From assembly GCF_019900845.1 (NCBI RefSeq), contig NZ_CP074570.1, forward strand, positions 744,001-808,000: a stretch of DNA of 64,000 nucleotides. The letters run 5' to 3'. Every line of letters begins with the position of its first letter. Positions within the stretch are counted from its first letter, which is position 1. Below, piece by piece: positions 9,203 to 18,632 of this stretch. Both the position numbers and the translations under genes were made by a program. This DNA comes from Paraneptunicella aestuarii. Its GTDB lineage: Bacteria > Pseudomonadota > Gammaproteobacteria > Enterobacterales > Alteromonadaceae. The notes under the pieces were generated by a model. That model saw only the letters and a list, made by a program, of their open reading frames with translations. It did not search any database and was not told the DNA's origin.

Positions 9203-9850
9203 TTAACCGTTAATTTGTATATCACTGGGTTGAATGTTAAACCCGGTACTCAGTACCAGACAACGATCCAGATTCTGTTTGATGACTTTTTCTTCACCAA
9301 CCACCATCAGAGTTTCGATGTTATTGGCATCCAATTCGCGCTCGTAGAGCATTACGAATTGGTCTGTTTCACTGATATCACCATCTTCTTCGTAAGTTTT
9401 CTCGGTCATGGCTACGGGAGGAGAGCTTTCGCCTACCGCGTTCCAAACTCGATGAAACTGATGACCTTCAAGTTCATATTGCGGCTGTGATATCTGGGTT
9501 TTAATCAGTTGCTGCCATTGGCTGTCTGAACCGACGGTTGTGGTTTCGTAAAAATACCAAAGTTTCACATCGGTAATATGATTCTCGGTGTCTCCACCAT
9601 CCAGGACGACTTGCAGAAATGCGTCATCATCGGTGTAGTAACGCAGAATTTTGCCACCAGTATCAAGGTTAACCTCACCGACAGCCTGGATAAGATGGTG
9701 ACTGGCTGCGCCATCAATAATGAGTTGAGGTTCCAGAATTTTCAGTTTTAGTGGATCAATCTGAAATGAACCACCCAGATATAACCCCATTATTTCAGGT
9801 GCTTGTGGCTTTTTAGGCTGTTCTTTTTTACCAAATAATTTGCTAAACAT
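9203..9850 (-). CDS. yjfK: DUF2491 protein (YjfK family)
   Basis: The 215-residue soluble protein begins MFSKLFGKKEQPKK, a short basic amphipathic N-terminus. An acidic beta-rich body follows, with the family-like segments DDDAFLQVVLDGG and KLWYFYETTTV and a YERELD motif near residue 170. The ATG overlaps the stop of the ion-channel gene by 8 bp (ATGTTTAG), which implies translational coupling. No enzymatic motif is visible. Assignment to DUF2491 rests on sequence character plus position in a yjf-type operon. Confidence 0.82.
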   Translation of the reverse strand: MFSKLFGKKEQPKKPQAPEIMGLYLGGSFQIDPLKLKILEPQLIIDGAASHHLIQAVGEVNLDTGGKILRYYTDDDAFLQVVLDGGDTENHITDVKLWYFYETTTVGSDSQWQQLIKTQISQPQYELEGHQFHRVWNAVGESSPPVAMTEKTYEEDGDISETDQFVMLYERELDANNIETLMVVGEEKVIKQNLDRCLVLSTGFNIQPSDIQING

Positions 9851-10895
9851 TGAAGTTCGTCCATTGAATGTTTTTAATGCGTTCTGGTGCTATGTAATAC
9901 ACTTTGTCACCTGGTTTAACGATAAGTTCCAAAGGAGGATTGAGCGTTACTTTCTGGCGCAGACCTCCTTCTGCTAATCCAATTAATGTTGCACCATATT
10001 GTTTCTTTAATTGTGTGAATAGGGTTTCTACACTTAAATTCGGCGCTTCTTCCGGAATGTTGGCCGAGAATTGCGCTTGTCCTTCATCGTCGACATTTAA
10101 CAGATCGTGGTGTAATACACTGGAGCCGGGGTCAAAAGCGGATTTAGACAACATTTCAACCGCGACACTCGGCATACACTCAACATTGGGACAATGCTGT
10201 GTAAGCAACCTTACCAGACTTTCATCGTTGAAATACGCTAATATGTGTGCGTTAGGATTTCGGTGGCTAACATACAAAGAGCTGGTCATCGTAAGGTCGT
10301 CATCGGGGTTATCAATAATAATGACCTTCGCTTTGGCAATGCTTGCTCTGTCCATGTCTTCGTCGTTATTGAAGGATTCAACTTTGACGAATTTGATTTT
10401 ATCCGGCATGGGATTTTCAATATCTGCTCTGACGCACAGTACAATATGCATTTGATCATCAACAGCTTCGCGCTCACGAAGCAGTAAACGTAATAACTGG
10501 ATTGTACGTGGCCCATTCCAGCCAATAATGAGCATATGATTTTCAATGTCTAGATGTTTCAAGCCTTTAACTCCTTTTCTCCATTGTTCAGCAAACCAGG
10601 AAGCGATTCGACCAATAATGAGGGCAAAAATACTCAGGCCAAAGGGGATTACGTATAGCGCAACGACCAGTTTCCCGGCGTTTGTTTCGGGGGATTGATC
10701 ACCGTAGCCGACGGTGGAACTTGTGACGATGAGCCAATAGATAAAATCGCTACTTTTCAGTAGCGATTCTTCACCAGCAATGCTGAGTAATAACCATGAA
10801 ATGAGACAGTAAGCCAGGAGCACGGTGACAATCGTACTCCAGCGCATCTCGGTAAAATGTCGGAGAATTAGTTCCTTTAATTTTCTAATCAACAA
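9843..10895 (-). CDS. potassium channel with C-terminal RCK/TrkA-N domain
   Basis: The 350-residue protein has two membrane helices (about residues 20-42 and 80-104) around a pore loop with the selectivity filter TVGYGDQSP. A Rossmann-like regulator of K+ conductance domain (about 120-245) begins HMLIIGWNGPRTIQLLRLL, and a C-terminal TrkA-C-like domain ends at 350. This is the two-helix RCK channel architecture. It sits inside the yjf operon between the PspA-like and DUF2491 genes; the E. coli yjf operon has no channel there. Overlap with the following gene indicates they are made together, so K+ flux may belong to the same envelope response (inference). Confidence 0.92.
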   Translation of the reverse strand: MLIRKLKELILRHFTEMRWSTIVTVLLAYCLISWLLLSIAGEESLLKSSDFIYWLIVTSSTVGYGDQSPETNAGKLVVALYVIPFGLSIFALIIGRIASWFAEQWRKGVKGLKHLDIENHMLIIGWNGPRTIQLLRLLLREREAVDDQMHIVLCVRADIENPMPDKIKFVKVESFNNDEDMDRASIAKAKVIIIDNPDDDLTMTSSLYVSHRNPNAHILAYFNDESLVRLLTQHCPNVECMPSVAVEMLSKSAFDPGSSVLHHDLLNVDDEGQAQFSANIPEEAPNLSVETLFTQLKKQYGATLIGLAEGGLRQKVTLNPPLELIVKPGDKVYYIAPERIKNIQWTNFNV

Positions 10896-10924
10896 AACTT
10901 ACTGTCCTCGTTGTTGATGGCCTG

Positions 10925-11605
10925 TTACTTGCCCAGAATACGACTTAGTTCGTCCTCCGCTGAGCTTTTACCGCCTTTAATACCTGCTTGTGCTAAACGT
11001 TTTTCCAGGTCATCGGTTGATTCATCGGCAGCCAGTTCTTCAGCGGCTTGTAGTTCAGCATCGCGTAATTTTTGTTTTTCCTGAATGCGTTGCAATGACT
11101 CGGTAGCCGTTTTCATTTTGCTGTTTGCACCCATGTGTCGGGATGATACGGCAACCTGAGCTTTTTGAACAGATTCAGTTGCTTTGACCATATCTACTTG
11201 TTGTTCTAAACGACGCAAGTTGGATTTCGCTTGCGTGATGTTCTGAGCAAGTTGCTTTTCAGATTGTTGGAATTGAGCAAGATATTGAGCTTCAGCTTCG
11301 CGCTGTTCTTTCAGCTCAGATACCTTTTGTGCGCAATCTAATGCCAATTGACGGTCAGTGTCGATTGCTTTACGTACATGCTCTTCGTACTCAGCGATAG
11401 AAGCGTCTAATGCATCGACTTTTTGCTGTGCCAATTTGCATTTGGCTAGAATTTGTGTGCGAGCGTGATCGGACTTACGTAGTTCTTCTTTCGCGTCGCG
11501 GATTTCCTGTTCCAGAATTCGAATAGCCTGATTATCAGCTACCGCTTCTGCTGCTTCTGTCACGCCACCTTTAATCGCAGTGACAAGTTTACTCCATACT
11601 GACAT
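10925..11605 (-). CDS. yjfJ: PspA/IM30-family protein (YjfJ type)
   Basis: The 226-residue protein is predominantly coiled coil, from about residue 25 to 190, with an N-terminal amphipathic start MSVWSKLVTAIKGG. This is the PspA/IM30 (ESCRT-III-like) design that binds stressed membranes. The tail DESTDDLEKRLAQAGIKGGKSSAEDELSRILGK is acidic. A strong GGAGA site precedes the ATG. It is the second gene of the operon, 15 bp after the DUF2170 gene. No PspF or PspBC is visible, so it is the YjfJ-type rather than the classical phage-shock operon. Confidence 0.88.
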   Translation of the reverse strand: MSVWSKLVTAIKGGVTEAAEAVADNQAIRILEQEIRDAKEELRKSDHARTQILAKCKLAQQKVDALDASIAEYEEHVRKAIDTDRQLALDCAQKVSELKEQREAEAQYLAQFQQSEKQLAQNITQAKSNLRRLEQQVDMVKATESVQKAQVAVSSRHMGANSKMKTATESLQRIQEKQKLRDAELQAAEELAADESTDDLEKRLAQAGIKGGKSSAEDELSRILGK

Positions 11606-11620
11606 CGCAATTCTCCTGCT

Positions 11621-12010
11621 TTACTTAATAAATTCTTGATAAGCGTCTAAAAATGATTCGACGTTTTGGAACAAGGTGTCTACTTCAATAAGAATGCTCG
11701 ACTCCTTGGATTGAGAGCTAAGAGAGCCAAATGCTGTGTAGTATTGCTCTCCATTGATATCTGAAATACCGACTGTTGTCAGTGGGAATAGCATGTGCGT
11801 TTTCAGTATTAGCTCGTTTAATGCGTTTGTGTCTGAAACTTCAGATTTGGCGAATAAAATTGATTCCACCAGAATCTGTTCACCACTAATTGCCATCCAT
11901 GCATCAAGGCCATCGGCATTTGCAATTAGCAAGCAATCATTTTCTTTCGTAACGACTAAATCGGCCTGTTTACTGATCAGTGCTTCAAGTTGATCAAGAT
12001 CCCAACTCAT
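11621..12010 (-). CDS. yjfI: DUF2170 protein (YjfI family), first gene of the yjf-type operon
   Basis: The 129-residue acidic soluble protein has a mixed alpha/beta pattern, including MLFPLTTVGISDINGEQYYTAFGSLS in the middle. Length and pattern agree with the DUF2170 family, which heads yjf operons. AGGAG is well spaced before the ATG. Function is unknown. Seven genes follow on the same strand with small gaps or overlaps down to the ATP-grasp gene, so transcription probably starts upstream of this one. Confidence 0.85.
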   Translation of the reverse strand: MSWDLDQLEALISKQADLVVTKENDCLLIANADGLDAWMAISGEQILVESILFAKSEVSDTNALNELILKTHMLFPLTTVGISDINGEQYYTAFGSLSSQSKESSILIEVDTLFQNVESFLDAYQEFIK

Positions 12011-12157
12011 GAATTTTCTCCTTTCCGTTTTGGGTCATGGGAACGCTATCAATCATAGCCATGTGAAAATTATGTTGTCAAATTTTATTTTTTCAATTGC
12101 ATAATAAAAATTTCAAATGTAAATTATGATTCACATTTTTGATGGATGGAGCTCATC
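12011..12157. promoter_or_regulatory. divergent control region, yjf-type operon / DUF6471 gene
   Basis: A very AT-rich 147 bp spacer lies between divergent starts. The arms ATGTGAA (12061-12067) and TTCACAT (12130-12136) form an inverted repeat around a run of short A/T words. It is a plausible binding site for the small DUF6471 protein encoded to its right (inference). Confidence 0.4.
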
Positions 12158-12448
12158 ATGTCAACCGTGAACCACCAAGCTGATTGGCGACAAATGCTAC
12201 AGCGCTTGCTTAAAACTGAAATGTCCCGACGTGGGATCAAGTATCAGGAATTAAGCGAACGTTTAGCTGTTATCGGTGTACAGCAAAGCGCAGATAATCT
12301 GCGAAATAAAGTGAACAAGGGCATAATGGGGGCAGATTTACTGTTACAAATCATGTTTGTCCTTAATATTCAAAAAATTGCTCGGGAAGATATTTTGATC
12401 GTATTTGAAGCGATGGGCGTTGAGCCTTATTCGGGAGATATGGGGTAG
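12158..12448 (+). CDS. small DUF6471-type protein, possible DNA-binding regulator
   Basis: The 96-residue helical protein begins MSTVNHQADWRQMLQRLLKTEM and has a helix-turn-helix-like core, RRGIKYQELSERLAVIGVQQSADNLRNKVNKG. This is the character of DUF6471 proteins. I prefer the ATG at 12158, 6 bp after GGAG, over the ATG at 12146, which precedes that site. It is divergent from the yjf-type operon and has its own terminator. Control of that operon is suggested only by position and fold. Confidence 0.8.
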   Translation: MSTVNHQADWRQMLQRLLKTEMSRRGIKYQELSERLAVIGVQQSADNLRNKVNKGIMGADLLLQIMFVLNIQKIAREDILIVFEAMGVEPYSGDMG

Positions 12449-12462
12449 AACTAAATGAACCA

Positions 12463-12492
12463 GCGGCTGATTTTATAATCAGCCGCTTTTTT
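12463..12492 (+). terminator. rho-independent terminator after the DUF6471 gene
   Basis: The perfect 9 bp stem GCGGCTGAT/ATCAGCCGC has a 6 nt loop and is followed by six T residues. Confidence 0.93.
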
Positions 12493-12530
12493 AGGTTACT
12501 TGTTTGTCTTTGTTTAGTGTGATTTCTTGC

Positions 12531-14177
12531 TTAAAGAGCCGGGCTCTTCTGGCCTTTAAGGTGAGCGATCTGTCCTGCGAGTAAGGCTTCCATTTTCACC
12601 AGCGTTTCATTGTCTTCCTGGCAACTCTCGGCGTGAACCTGATTTACTTTCGCTATTTCTTTCAAATCGCGCAGATTGTTATTAATGGTTTGAGCCACAT
12701 TGGATTGCTCTTGAATCGAGTCAGCAATTTGGTTGTTCAAGGTGCTGATCTGACCAATTGCGCTGGTGATCGATTTTAAATTCCTATCAGCATCATAGAC
12801 CTTTTTAACACTCAGTTGAGCGTTCATTTCACCTTGTTCTATAGCTTTAACTGCATTTTGCGCACCGGTTTGTACATTTGCGATAATTTGCTGGATCTCT
12901 TCCGTAGATTGCTGCGTTCGAGCCGCTAATGTCCTTACTTCATCGGCAACGACTGCGAACCCTCTTCCCTGTTCCCCCGCTCTGGCTGCCTCAATAGCAG
13001 CGTTTAAAGCCAACAGGTTGGTTTGCTCTGCGATACTTTTAATTACGTCCAGAACCGTACCGACATTTTTTGCATCATCATCCAGCTTGGAGATGACCGT
13101 GGCGGTGTCTTTTATCTGGGTTGAAGAGTGGGTAATGGTATCGATGGTTTCCTGCATGAAGGCGATACTTTTATTCGCCGAGTTTTCTGCTTCAGATGCA
13201 GCTGAAGCAGCATTGCTGGCACTTTGCGAGATATGTTTTCCCATATCGACCATGCTTTCCATTGAGCGAGATACCATGTCTGTGCCTTTGTTTTGCTCAG
13301 ATACACCATGGCTAATGGCGTTAGCACTCTCATTCAGGCTGAAACAAACCTGTTTTAAGCCTTCATTAGCGCCTGTCATTTCGGAGCAGATACCCATCAA
13401 TTTTTGACGTAAAACTTCGATCGCTTTAGACATGGAACCAATTTCATCGCTGCGATAGAAGGACAGTTCCGTGGCAAAATCTCCCTTACTCACGTTGCGC
13501 AAGTGGTCAATCAATTGAATGATGGGGTATACCACTTTAGTGTTCATAAAAATGGTGGTCAAAATGGAGCTGGCAACAATGGCAAAAATGATCGCGACAG
13601 TGCCATAGGTGACTGACTGTGAAGCGCTTTCACGATTTTCAGCACTATGTTGCAATATGGAATCATTCAGTCGGTTAGTGACAGACTCAACCAGTTTGGT
13701 GGGATCGCGATCAATACCTCGAACGGCTTTGTCTGCTAATTGATGAGAGAAATTGTTATCCAGAAAAATCTGATAGCCTTCGTTGTATTTTGGCAGCAGG
13801 TTGCGATGCATTTCTTTGAAATGACGGATATCTGACAATGACTTATCAGACACGTCAAGACGTAAGAACTCGTCAACCTGGCTTTGAATTTGCTCTTGAT
13901 ACTCGTTAAAGCGAGTCCAGTATTTTTCTCTATCTTTGGCTACATGGCCTCGCAACAGGACGTTTTTCCACTCTTGCACCTGGCGTTTGAAATTCAGGTT
14001 GATGTTATTTGCTATGTTTGCGGCATTAACTTCATTTGCCATCATCTTGTCGTACAAATCAACATTGCCTGACAAGGTGGTGAAACTGAAAATGGCGATT
14101 AGACCAACCGACAATATCCCTAAACCCAGTAATCCTAAAACTTTGTGACGTAACTTTCGATATTGTGCAGGAATCAT
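12531..14177 (-). CDS. methyl-accepting chemotaxis protein
   Basis: The 548-residue receptor has an N-terminal membrane helix (about 14-34), a helical periplasmic domain (about 35-190) and a second membrane helix (about 192-212). A HAMP domain (about 213-268) and a long cytoplasmic methyl-accepting domain follow. The invariant hairpin tip contains [20 protein letters not shown]. The periplasmic region is all helical, like four-helix-bundle ligand domains; the ligand is unknown. The gene is single, convergent with the DUF6471 gene. No pentapeptide for CheR binding is seen at the C-terminus. Confidence 0.95.
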   Translation of the reverse strand: MIPAQYRKLRHKVLGLLGLGILSVGLIAIFSFTTLSGNVDLYDKMMANEVNAANIANNINLNFKRQVQEWKNVLLRGHVAKDREKYWTRFNEYQEQIQSQVDEFLRLDVSDKSLSDIRHFKEMHRNLLPKYNEGYQIFLDNNFSHQLADKAVRGIDRDPTKLVESVTNRLNDSILQHSAENRESASQSVTYGTVAIIFAIVASSILTTIFMNTKVVYPIIQLIDHLRNVSKGDFATELSFYRSDEIGSMSKAIEVLRQKLMGICSEMTGANEGLKQVCFSLNESANAISHGVSEQNKGTDMVSRSMESMVDMGKHISQSASNAASAASEAENSANKSIAFMQETIDTITHSSTQIKDTATVISKLDDDAKNVGTVLDVIKSIAEQTNLLALNAAIEAARAGEQGRGFAVVADEVRTLAARTQQSTEEIQQIIANVQTGAQNAVKAIEQGEMNAQLSVKKVYDADRNLKSITSAIGQISTLNNQIADSIQEQSNVAQTINNNLRDLKEIAKVNQVHAESCQEDNETLVKMEALLAGQIAHLKGQKSPAL

Positions 14178-14631
14178 GTTTTAAACCAACTAAATACTAC
14201 ATATAGGCTAAAATCGCCCCCAGAGTCGCACAAAATTAGAGAGATTTTATTGCAGATTTATGAATGTGTAGAAAAGGGGACTGAGAACTGTGTAAATCCT
14301 GAAGAGGAAAGTTGGGTCCGGTATGGCCAACCGGACCCGAAACAAAATTGGGAGAAACAAGGGAACTACCAAATCCTTAAGCAACACTATACATTTTGGA
14401 GGAAAAAATTCCGCAACTTTATGTTATTAAAAAGGTTTTTAAGGTATGTTATTTAATACAATATGAGGGTCGGAATATGTATTAAATCAGGAAATAAGCT
14501 TACAAGACAATAAGTTGAGGGATACTTGCTTCGGTATTTATCAATCATAGAAAGAATTAATCAAGCTTTTCTGTGACGATAAATTTATAATGCCGCCCCC
14601 AAGAATATCTAAAGTGAATTGAGAAACAGGA
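14178..14631. other. 454 bp gap with an orphan hairpin, no convincing gene
   Basis: The gap is AT-rich except near the hairpin at 14314-14338. A 97-codon frame crosses it, but it has no ribosome binding site and an unconvincing composition. The queA promoter probably lies in the last 150 bp. Confidence 0.5.
14314..14338. repeat. perfect 9 bp stem hairpin without T tract
   Basis: GGGTCCGGT (14314-14322) and ACCGGACCC (14330-14338) enclose a 7 nt loop. Neither strand has a T run after the stem, so it does not look like a terminator. It could be a dispersed palindromic element or a protein site. Confidence 0.6.
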
Positions 14632-15684
14632 ATGAAACTAAGTGATTTTAGCTATGAGCTACCTGATGAATTGATTGCTCGATACCCGATGGAAGATCGG
14701 TCGGCGAGTCGTCTGATGATGTTAGAGGGTAATTCCGGTGCTATTCATCATGGAAACTTTACCGATTTGCTCGATACATTGAATGAACATGATTTGTTGG
14801 TGTTTAACAACACTCGCGTTATTCCTGCTCGGCTATTGGGGGTAAAAGAGTCTGGCGGCAAGGTTGAAGTGCTGGTGGAGAGAGTATTGGATGAGCATAG
14901 AGTGCTATGCCATGTGCGCAGTAATAAGTCTCCGAAGCCTGGCAACATACTGATTTTAGAAGAGCACTTAAAAGCCGAAATGGAAAGCCGTGACGATAGT
15001 ATGTTTGTACTTCGTTTTCTAAATCCAGAGCCTGTCATTAGCTTGCTGGAACAGTATGGTCATATGCCATTACCACCCTATATTGATCGTTCCGATGAGC
15101 TCAGTGATAGAGAGCGTTATCAAACGGTATACGCTGAAAAACTTGGCGCTGTTGCTGCACCTACAGCTGGACTTCACTTTGACGAATCGCTTATGCAAAA
15201 GCTAAAGGAAAAGGGGGTTCAATTTGCATTTGTTACTTTGCATGTTGGTGCGGGGACTTTTCAACCTGTGCGAGTTGACAACATTCTTGAGCATAAGATG
15301 CATTCCGAATATGCCGAAGTGCCGCAAGAAGTGATTGAGGCAATACAGAACACCAGGCAAAAAGGTGGACGAGTTGTCGCTGTTGGGACGACATCGGTGC
15401 GTTCTCTGGAATCTGCCGCACAAGATGCCATTAAACAAGGACATGAGTTTTCAGCTTATGCCGGTGATACCGATATTTTCATCTATCCGGGCTATGAGTT
15501 TCAGGTTGTTGATGCCATGGTAACCAACTTCCATTTACCTGAATCGACCTTGATTATGCTGGTTAGCGCCTTTGCGGGTAAAGAACATGTGTTAAGGGCG
15601 TATCATGAAGCTGTAGATAACAAATATCGCTTTTTCAGTTACGGCGACGCCATGTTTATTACCAAAATGGATGCCGCTCGCTAG
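14632..15684 (+). CDS. queA: S-adenosylmethionine:tRNA ribosyltransferase-isomerase
   Basis: The 350-residue enzyme moves the ribosyl part of SAM onto preQ1 in tRNA, the penultimate step of queuosine synthesis. Sequence hallmarks are [20 protein letters not shown] at the start, [11 protein letters not shown], and [11 protein letters not shown]. Others are [26 protein letters not shown] and [18 protein letters not shown]. Length is close to E. coli QueA (356). In many gammaproteobacteria tgt follows queA directly; here the next gene is a convergent DUF2726 gene, so tgt must be elsewhere. No queuosine riboswitch was noticed upstream. Confidence 0.97.
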   Translation: MKLSDFSYELPDELIARYPMEDRSASRLMMLEGNSGAIHHGNFTDLLDTLNEHDLLVFNNTRVIPARLLGVKESGGKVEVLVERVLDEHRVLCHVRSNKSPKPGNILILEEHLKAEMESRDDSMFVLRFLNPEPVISLLEQYGHMPLPPYIDRSDELSDRERYQTVYAEKLGAVAAPTAGLHFDESLMQKLKEKGVQFAFVTLHVGAGTFQPVRVDNILEHKMHSEYAEVPQEVIEAIQNTRQKGGRVVAVGTTSVRSLESAAQDAIKQGHEFSAYAGDTDIFIYPGYEFQVVDAMVTNFHLPESTLIMLVSAFAGKEHVLRAYHEAVDNKYRFFSYGDAMFITKMDAAR

Positions 15685-15707
15685 CTTTACTCGGGTTGCA
15701 TTGAGAA

Positions 15708-15740
15708 ATGGCCTTAATCAGTCAGTAAGATTAAGGCCAT
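15708..15740. terminator. palindrome between convergent queA and DUF2726 genes
   Basis: The perfect 12 bp arms ATGGCCTTAATC and GATTAAGGCCAT are separated by 9 nt. They sit between two convergent genes, so they may act as a bidirectional terminator although there is no clear T tract. Confidence 0.6.
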
Positions 15741-15789
15741 TGATTGGAGTAAGTGATCGAGTGCTTTTATCGTAGCTTCTATTCGATGT

Positions 15790-16359
15790 TTAAGCTGCGA
15801 TAGGGCGAGTTAGCGTAGGTTTCTTATTGGGATTGTTAGTCCCTTCAATGATTGGCTTCTTCGGCTCTTTAAATCTCACCGGAGCCAGTTTTGCTTCGAT
15901 GCAGGCACGAATGTCTTGAGGTTTATAGCCAGCCTTCACTTTTATGCGTAGATGAGGAATACGCGCGGCGTCCAGAGCGCCTGCAACGAACCAGTCTCGC
16001 TGCGTTTTGTATCCATCCCCTCTGTCGTGAACAAGGTCTACAGCGACAACGGGAGTCAGGTCTTGCTTGTCACACAATACAAAATCCAGATGACGTCCAC
16101 TCGCACGTTGCATGGCAGTACGTAAAGTGCGCTTGGCTGTGTTCTTTCTTACATCAAGGATATCGGTTAAGCGTACTCGGCAGATGATGCGGTATTGGTG
16201 TCCAACTGCTGTCTCAAGCAAATCCAGAAAATTGCGCTCAACCGGAGTGAACAGATTGCTACGTTTCTTAAAAGGAAAGGCTAGCCCACCGTCATTGAGT
16301 TTAAGCGCCATGACTGACACAGCAATTAGCAATATTAGTAAAACGATGACAAGTTCCAT
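15790..16359 (-). CDS. membrane-anchored DUF2726 protein
   Basis: The 189-residue protein has one N-terminal membrane helix (about 2-20). A cytoplasmic DUF2726 domain (about 38-165) follows, with LFTPVERNFLDLLETAV, YRIICRVRLTDIL and HLDFVLCDKQDLTPVVAVDLVHD. That domain resembles the restriction-endonuclease-like nuclease fold. The acidic D and the D-L-V-H-D stretch could be part of an active site, but I cannot confirm catalysis. The C-terminal tail is basic and proline/asparagine-rich. No partner gene is adjacent. Confidence 0.85.
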   Translation of the reverse strand: MELVIVLLILLIAVSVMALKLNDGGLAFPFKKRSNLFTPVERNFLDLLETAVGHQYRIICRVRLTDILDVRKNTAKRTLRTAMQRASGRHLDFVLCDKQDLTPVVAVDLVHDRGDGYKTQRDWFVAGALDAARIPHLRIKVKAGYKPQDIRACIEAKLAPVRFKEPKKPIIEGTNNPNKKPTLTRPIAA

Positions 16360-16459
16360 ATTTACTCCACTTTTTTATACAGCTTTTTGACACGTTAATA
16401 GAGGTTGTCTCTAATTTGTGTTTAGCAAAGCAAATTGGATGCCAAGAGTTTTCGGAGTA

Positions 16460-16783
16460 TTAATTTTTTAACGCTAGTAAATCGACCTGGGAACCCGCTT
16501 CGTCTTCAGAAATGATAATGCGCAGCTGTTTGTCGTTGGCATGTATAACATATCGCCCTAAATGTTTACTTGTTTCAGTAATGGCAATCTGGGTGTTTTG
16601 ATAAAATTCTCTAACCTGTTCAGGTGATTGCGGCACATAAAATGACAGTGCAGCCGGAAGTTGTTCCATAAAAGAATGGCAGGTTGTTGCTTTTTCAGGC
16701 ACGGGTAAGTCAAAAAATTGTTGTGGGCAGGTTTCTGCATTAGTGGTTTGGCTTAATAACAGTAGGCTGGACGCGAGTGTCAT
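16460..16783 (-). CDS. small secreted protein, start uncertain
   Basis: From the ATG at 16783 the frame encodes about 107 residues beginning with a signal-peptide-like MTLASSLLLLSQTTNA before ETCPQQ. The rest is soluble with no motif I recognise. The frame stays open back to 16948 (GTG) and includes an ATG at 16912. That extension contains a short tandem repeat (TIIPNSIIIPNS) and would bury the signal peptide at residue 41 or later. None of the candidate starts has a strong ribosome binding site. I favour the short form, at moderate certainty. Two cysteines early in the mature part may form a disulphide. Confidence 0.55.
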   Translation of the reverse strand: MTLASSLLLLSQTTNAETCPQQFFDLPVPEKATTCHSFMEQLPAALSFYVPQSPEQVREFYQNTQIAITETSKHLGRYVIHANDKQLRIIISEDEAGSQVDLLALKN

Positions 16784-17015
16784 TTTGATGACGCGGCTTT
16801 TGATGGTGCTGTTTGGGATGATTATGCTATTTGGGATGATAGTGCTTTTGATGGTAGCACTACAGCAACGATACATGCTGTGAATTGAATGATAGAAACG
16901 CGATTTAGCCATAAAAAAATAAAACCCCAACAAAACTGACAGCTTCACTATAGCTTTGTTGGGGGCAATCCGCTATTCATGACAGGTATAGCGCTCACCT
17001 GCCATGTATAAAGTT

Positions 17016-18632
17016 TTATTTGGCGACTTCTTCCAGAACGCTACCTGTCGCTCTATCCGGATAACCGATATTCATCACTGCTGACAGCGTAACCGCGATA
17101 TCTTCTGGCGACGTTAAGCGTGTTATACGTTGAGGTTTCAAATTCCAACCTGCAAAGTACATAGGTACATGAGTATCGTAGAGATACGGTGAACCATGTG
17201 TTGCTGCTGAATAGTTGGCAACCATGGTTGAGGTGTTTTGCACGATAGTAATGTCACCTGAGCGTGAATCCACAAAGTTATTGATGACTTTGCTGATGAC
17301 AGGATCCTGACTGGCTTTAATGGCGCTGATTTCTGTTCTTGTTAACGCTTTAGCCACGCCGGGAACTTTCATCAGCTCAGCAGAAAATGCTTTTCTAATA
17401 GTTTCCACATCAAGTTTAGCCGCTTTGATAACTTCATGGTTGAGATAAACATTCGGCAATTCGATAGCCCTGACAAGAGAGGATTCTGTTTTGTATTGCT
17501 CTTTTAATTGCGCATCAATTTTTTGAACCGCATCTGGAATTGCACCGCGGAAGCCTGCAAAACCAATAGACTTTTTGTATTCAGGAATGGCATCTACGCC
17601 GTGGTCAGCAGAAATCACTAAAAGCACGTTATCCAGGCCGATACGCTTATCTAAATAATAGAAAAACTCAGCCAGTAATGAATCTAATTTAATCAGGTTG
17701 TCTTCGGCTTCAAGACTGTTTGGGCCAAAGGTATGCCCAATATAGTCATTCACTGAAAAACTAATAGAAAGATAATCTGTGACATTGTCTTCACCTAGCT
17801 GGTGGAGCTCAATCAGTTTCTTGGCGAACTCCATTGTCATCTCGTCGCCAAATGGCGTGAAAGACAACATATTGTAGTAATCTTTGCTTGTTAACTTTGC
17901 GATTGAATGAGGGAAGCCTTTTTGAAATCCTCTAGGCGGGATCTGGAATATACGGTTTTTTGTACCGTTGTGGTATTGCCCTTCGTCTTTTGACAGTTTC
18001 CATTCTTTGCCCAGATAAGAGTCTTTCAAACCGGATTCATTGAATTCGGTGACCCACTCTGGCAATTCCTTATAGTAATAATCGCTTGTGACAAAGTTAC
18101 CTGTAGATTTGTTATACCAGAATGACTTACCAAAACGCCCACCAGTTAACACCGCGCCACGATCTTTGATAGACACTGAGTAAATCTTCGCTTTACCGTT
18201 GGTGCCAAGATGAAGTTGATCAGAAAAAGTAGAAGCCATTAAGTTGACGGGTGAAGCGGATTTGCCTTCGTCACCTAACAATGTGGAGTTGGCATCGGCG
18301 ACGCAGTACATATGTTGGTTATTAGATACATCGTACCAATCGTTAGCAATAATACCGTGTTGTGAAGGAACCGCCCCTGTCGCTAACGTAGCGTGACCAA
18401 CCGCTGTTAAGGTAGAAGCATGGCGGTAATGAGTGTTGTCGTAAGTAACACCTTGTTCCAAAAAGCGGTTAAAGCCTTTGCGATTACGTTGGTTAACAAA
18501 GTGATCTTGATAGCGGTGCAATAGATCACCACGCAATTGGTCAACAGTCAGTTGGACGATGAGTTTCGGCTGCTCGGCATAAACGAGTTGAGAACTCAAA
18601 ATAAGAGAAAGGGTGGCTAATAATTTTTTCAT
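17016..18632 (-). CDS. secreted alkaline phosphatase / phosphodiesterase (PafA-like)
   Basis: The 538-residue protein has a signal peptide (MKKLLATLSLILSSQLVYA) and an alkaline-phosphatase superfamily fold. Metal and catalytic positions are visible. TVDQLRGDLL supplies the first metal aspartate, ASTLTAVGHATLATG the nucleophilic threonine, SVNDYIGHTFGP the D and H ligands, ISADHGVD the DH pair and THGSPYLYDTHVP a final histidine. The SIKDRGAVLTGG stretch is typical of PafA-type enzymes with broad phosphomonoesterase activity. It would act in the periplasm to release phosphate. The gene is single with a plain intergenic region upstream; no Pho box was identified by eye. Confidence 0.9.
   Translation of the reverse strand: MKKLLATLSLILSSQLVYAEQPKLIVQLTVDQLRGDLLHRYQDHFVNQRNRKGFNRFLEQGVTYDNTHYRHASTLTAVGHATLATGAVPSQHGIIANDWYDVSNNQHMYCVADANSTLLGDEGKSASPVNLMASTFSDQLHLGTNGKAKIYSVSIKDRGAVLTGGRFGKSFWYNKSTGNFVTSDYYYKELPEWVTEFNESGLKDSYLGKEWKLSKDEGQYHNGTKNRIFQIPPRGFQKGFPHSIAKLTSKDYYNMLSFTPFGDEMTMEFAKKLIELHQLGEDNVTDYLSISFSVNDYIGHTFGPNSLEAEDNLIKLDSLLAEFFYYLDKRIGLDNVLLVISADHGVDAIPEYKKSIGFAGFRGAIPDAVQKIDAQLKEQYKTESSLVRAIELPNVYLNHEVIKAAKLDVETIRKAFSAELMKVPGVAKALTRTEISAIKASQDPVISKVINNFVDSRSGDITIVQNTSTMVANYSAATHGSPYLYDTHVPMYFAGWNLKPQRITRLTSPEDIAVTLSAVMNIGYPDRATGSVLEEVAK

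Noticed and set aside
14163..14456. 97-codon plus-strand frame before queA
   Set aside because: Starts inside the MCP gene on the opposite strand, lacks a ribosome binding site and contains the hairpin.
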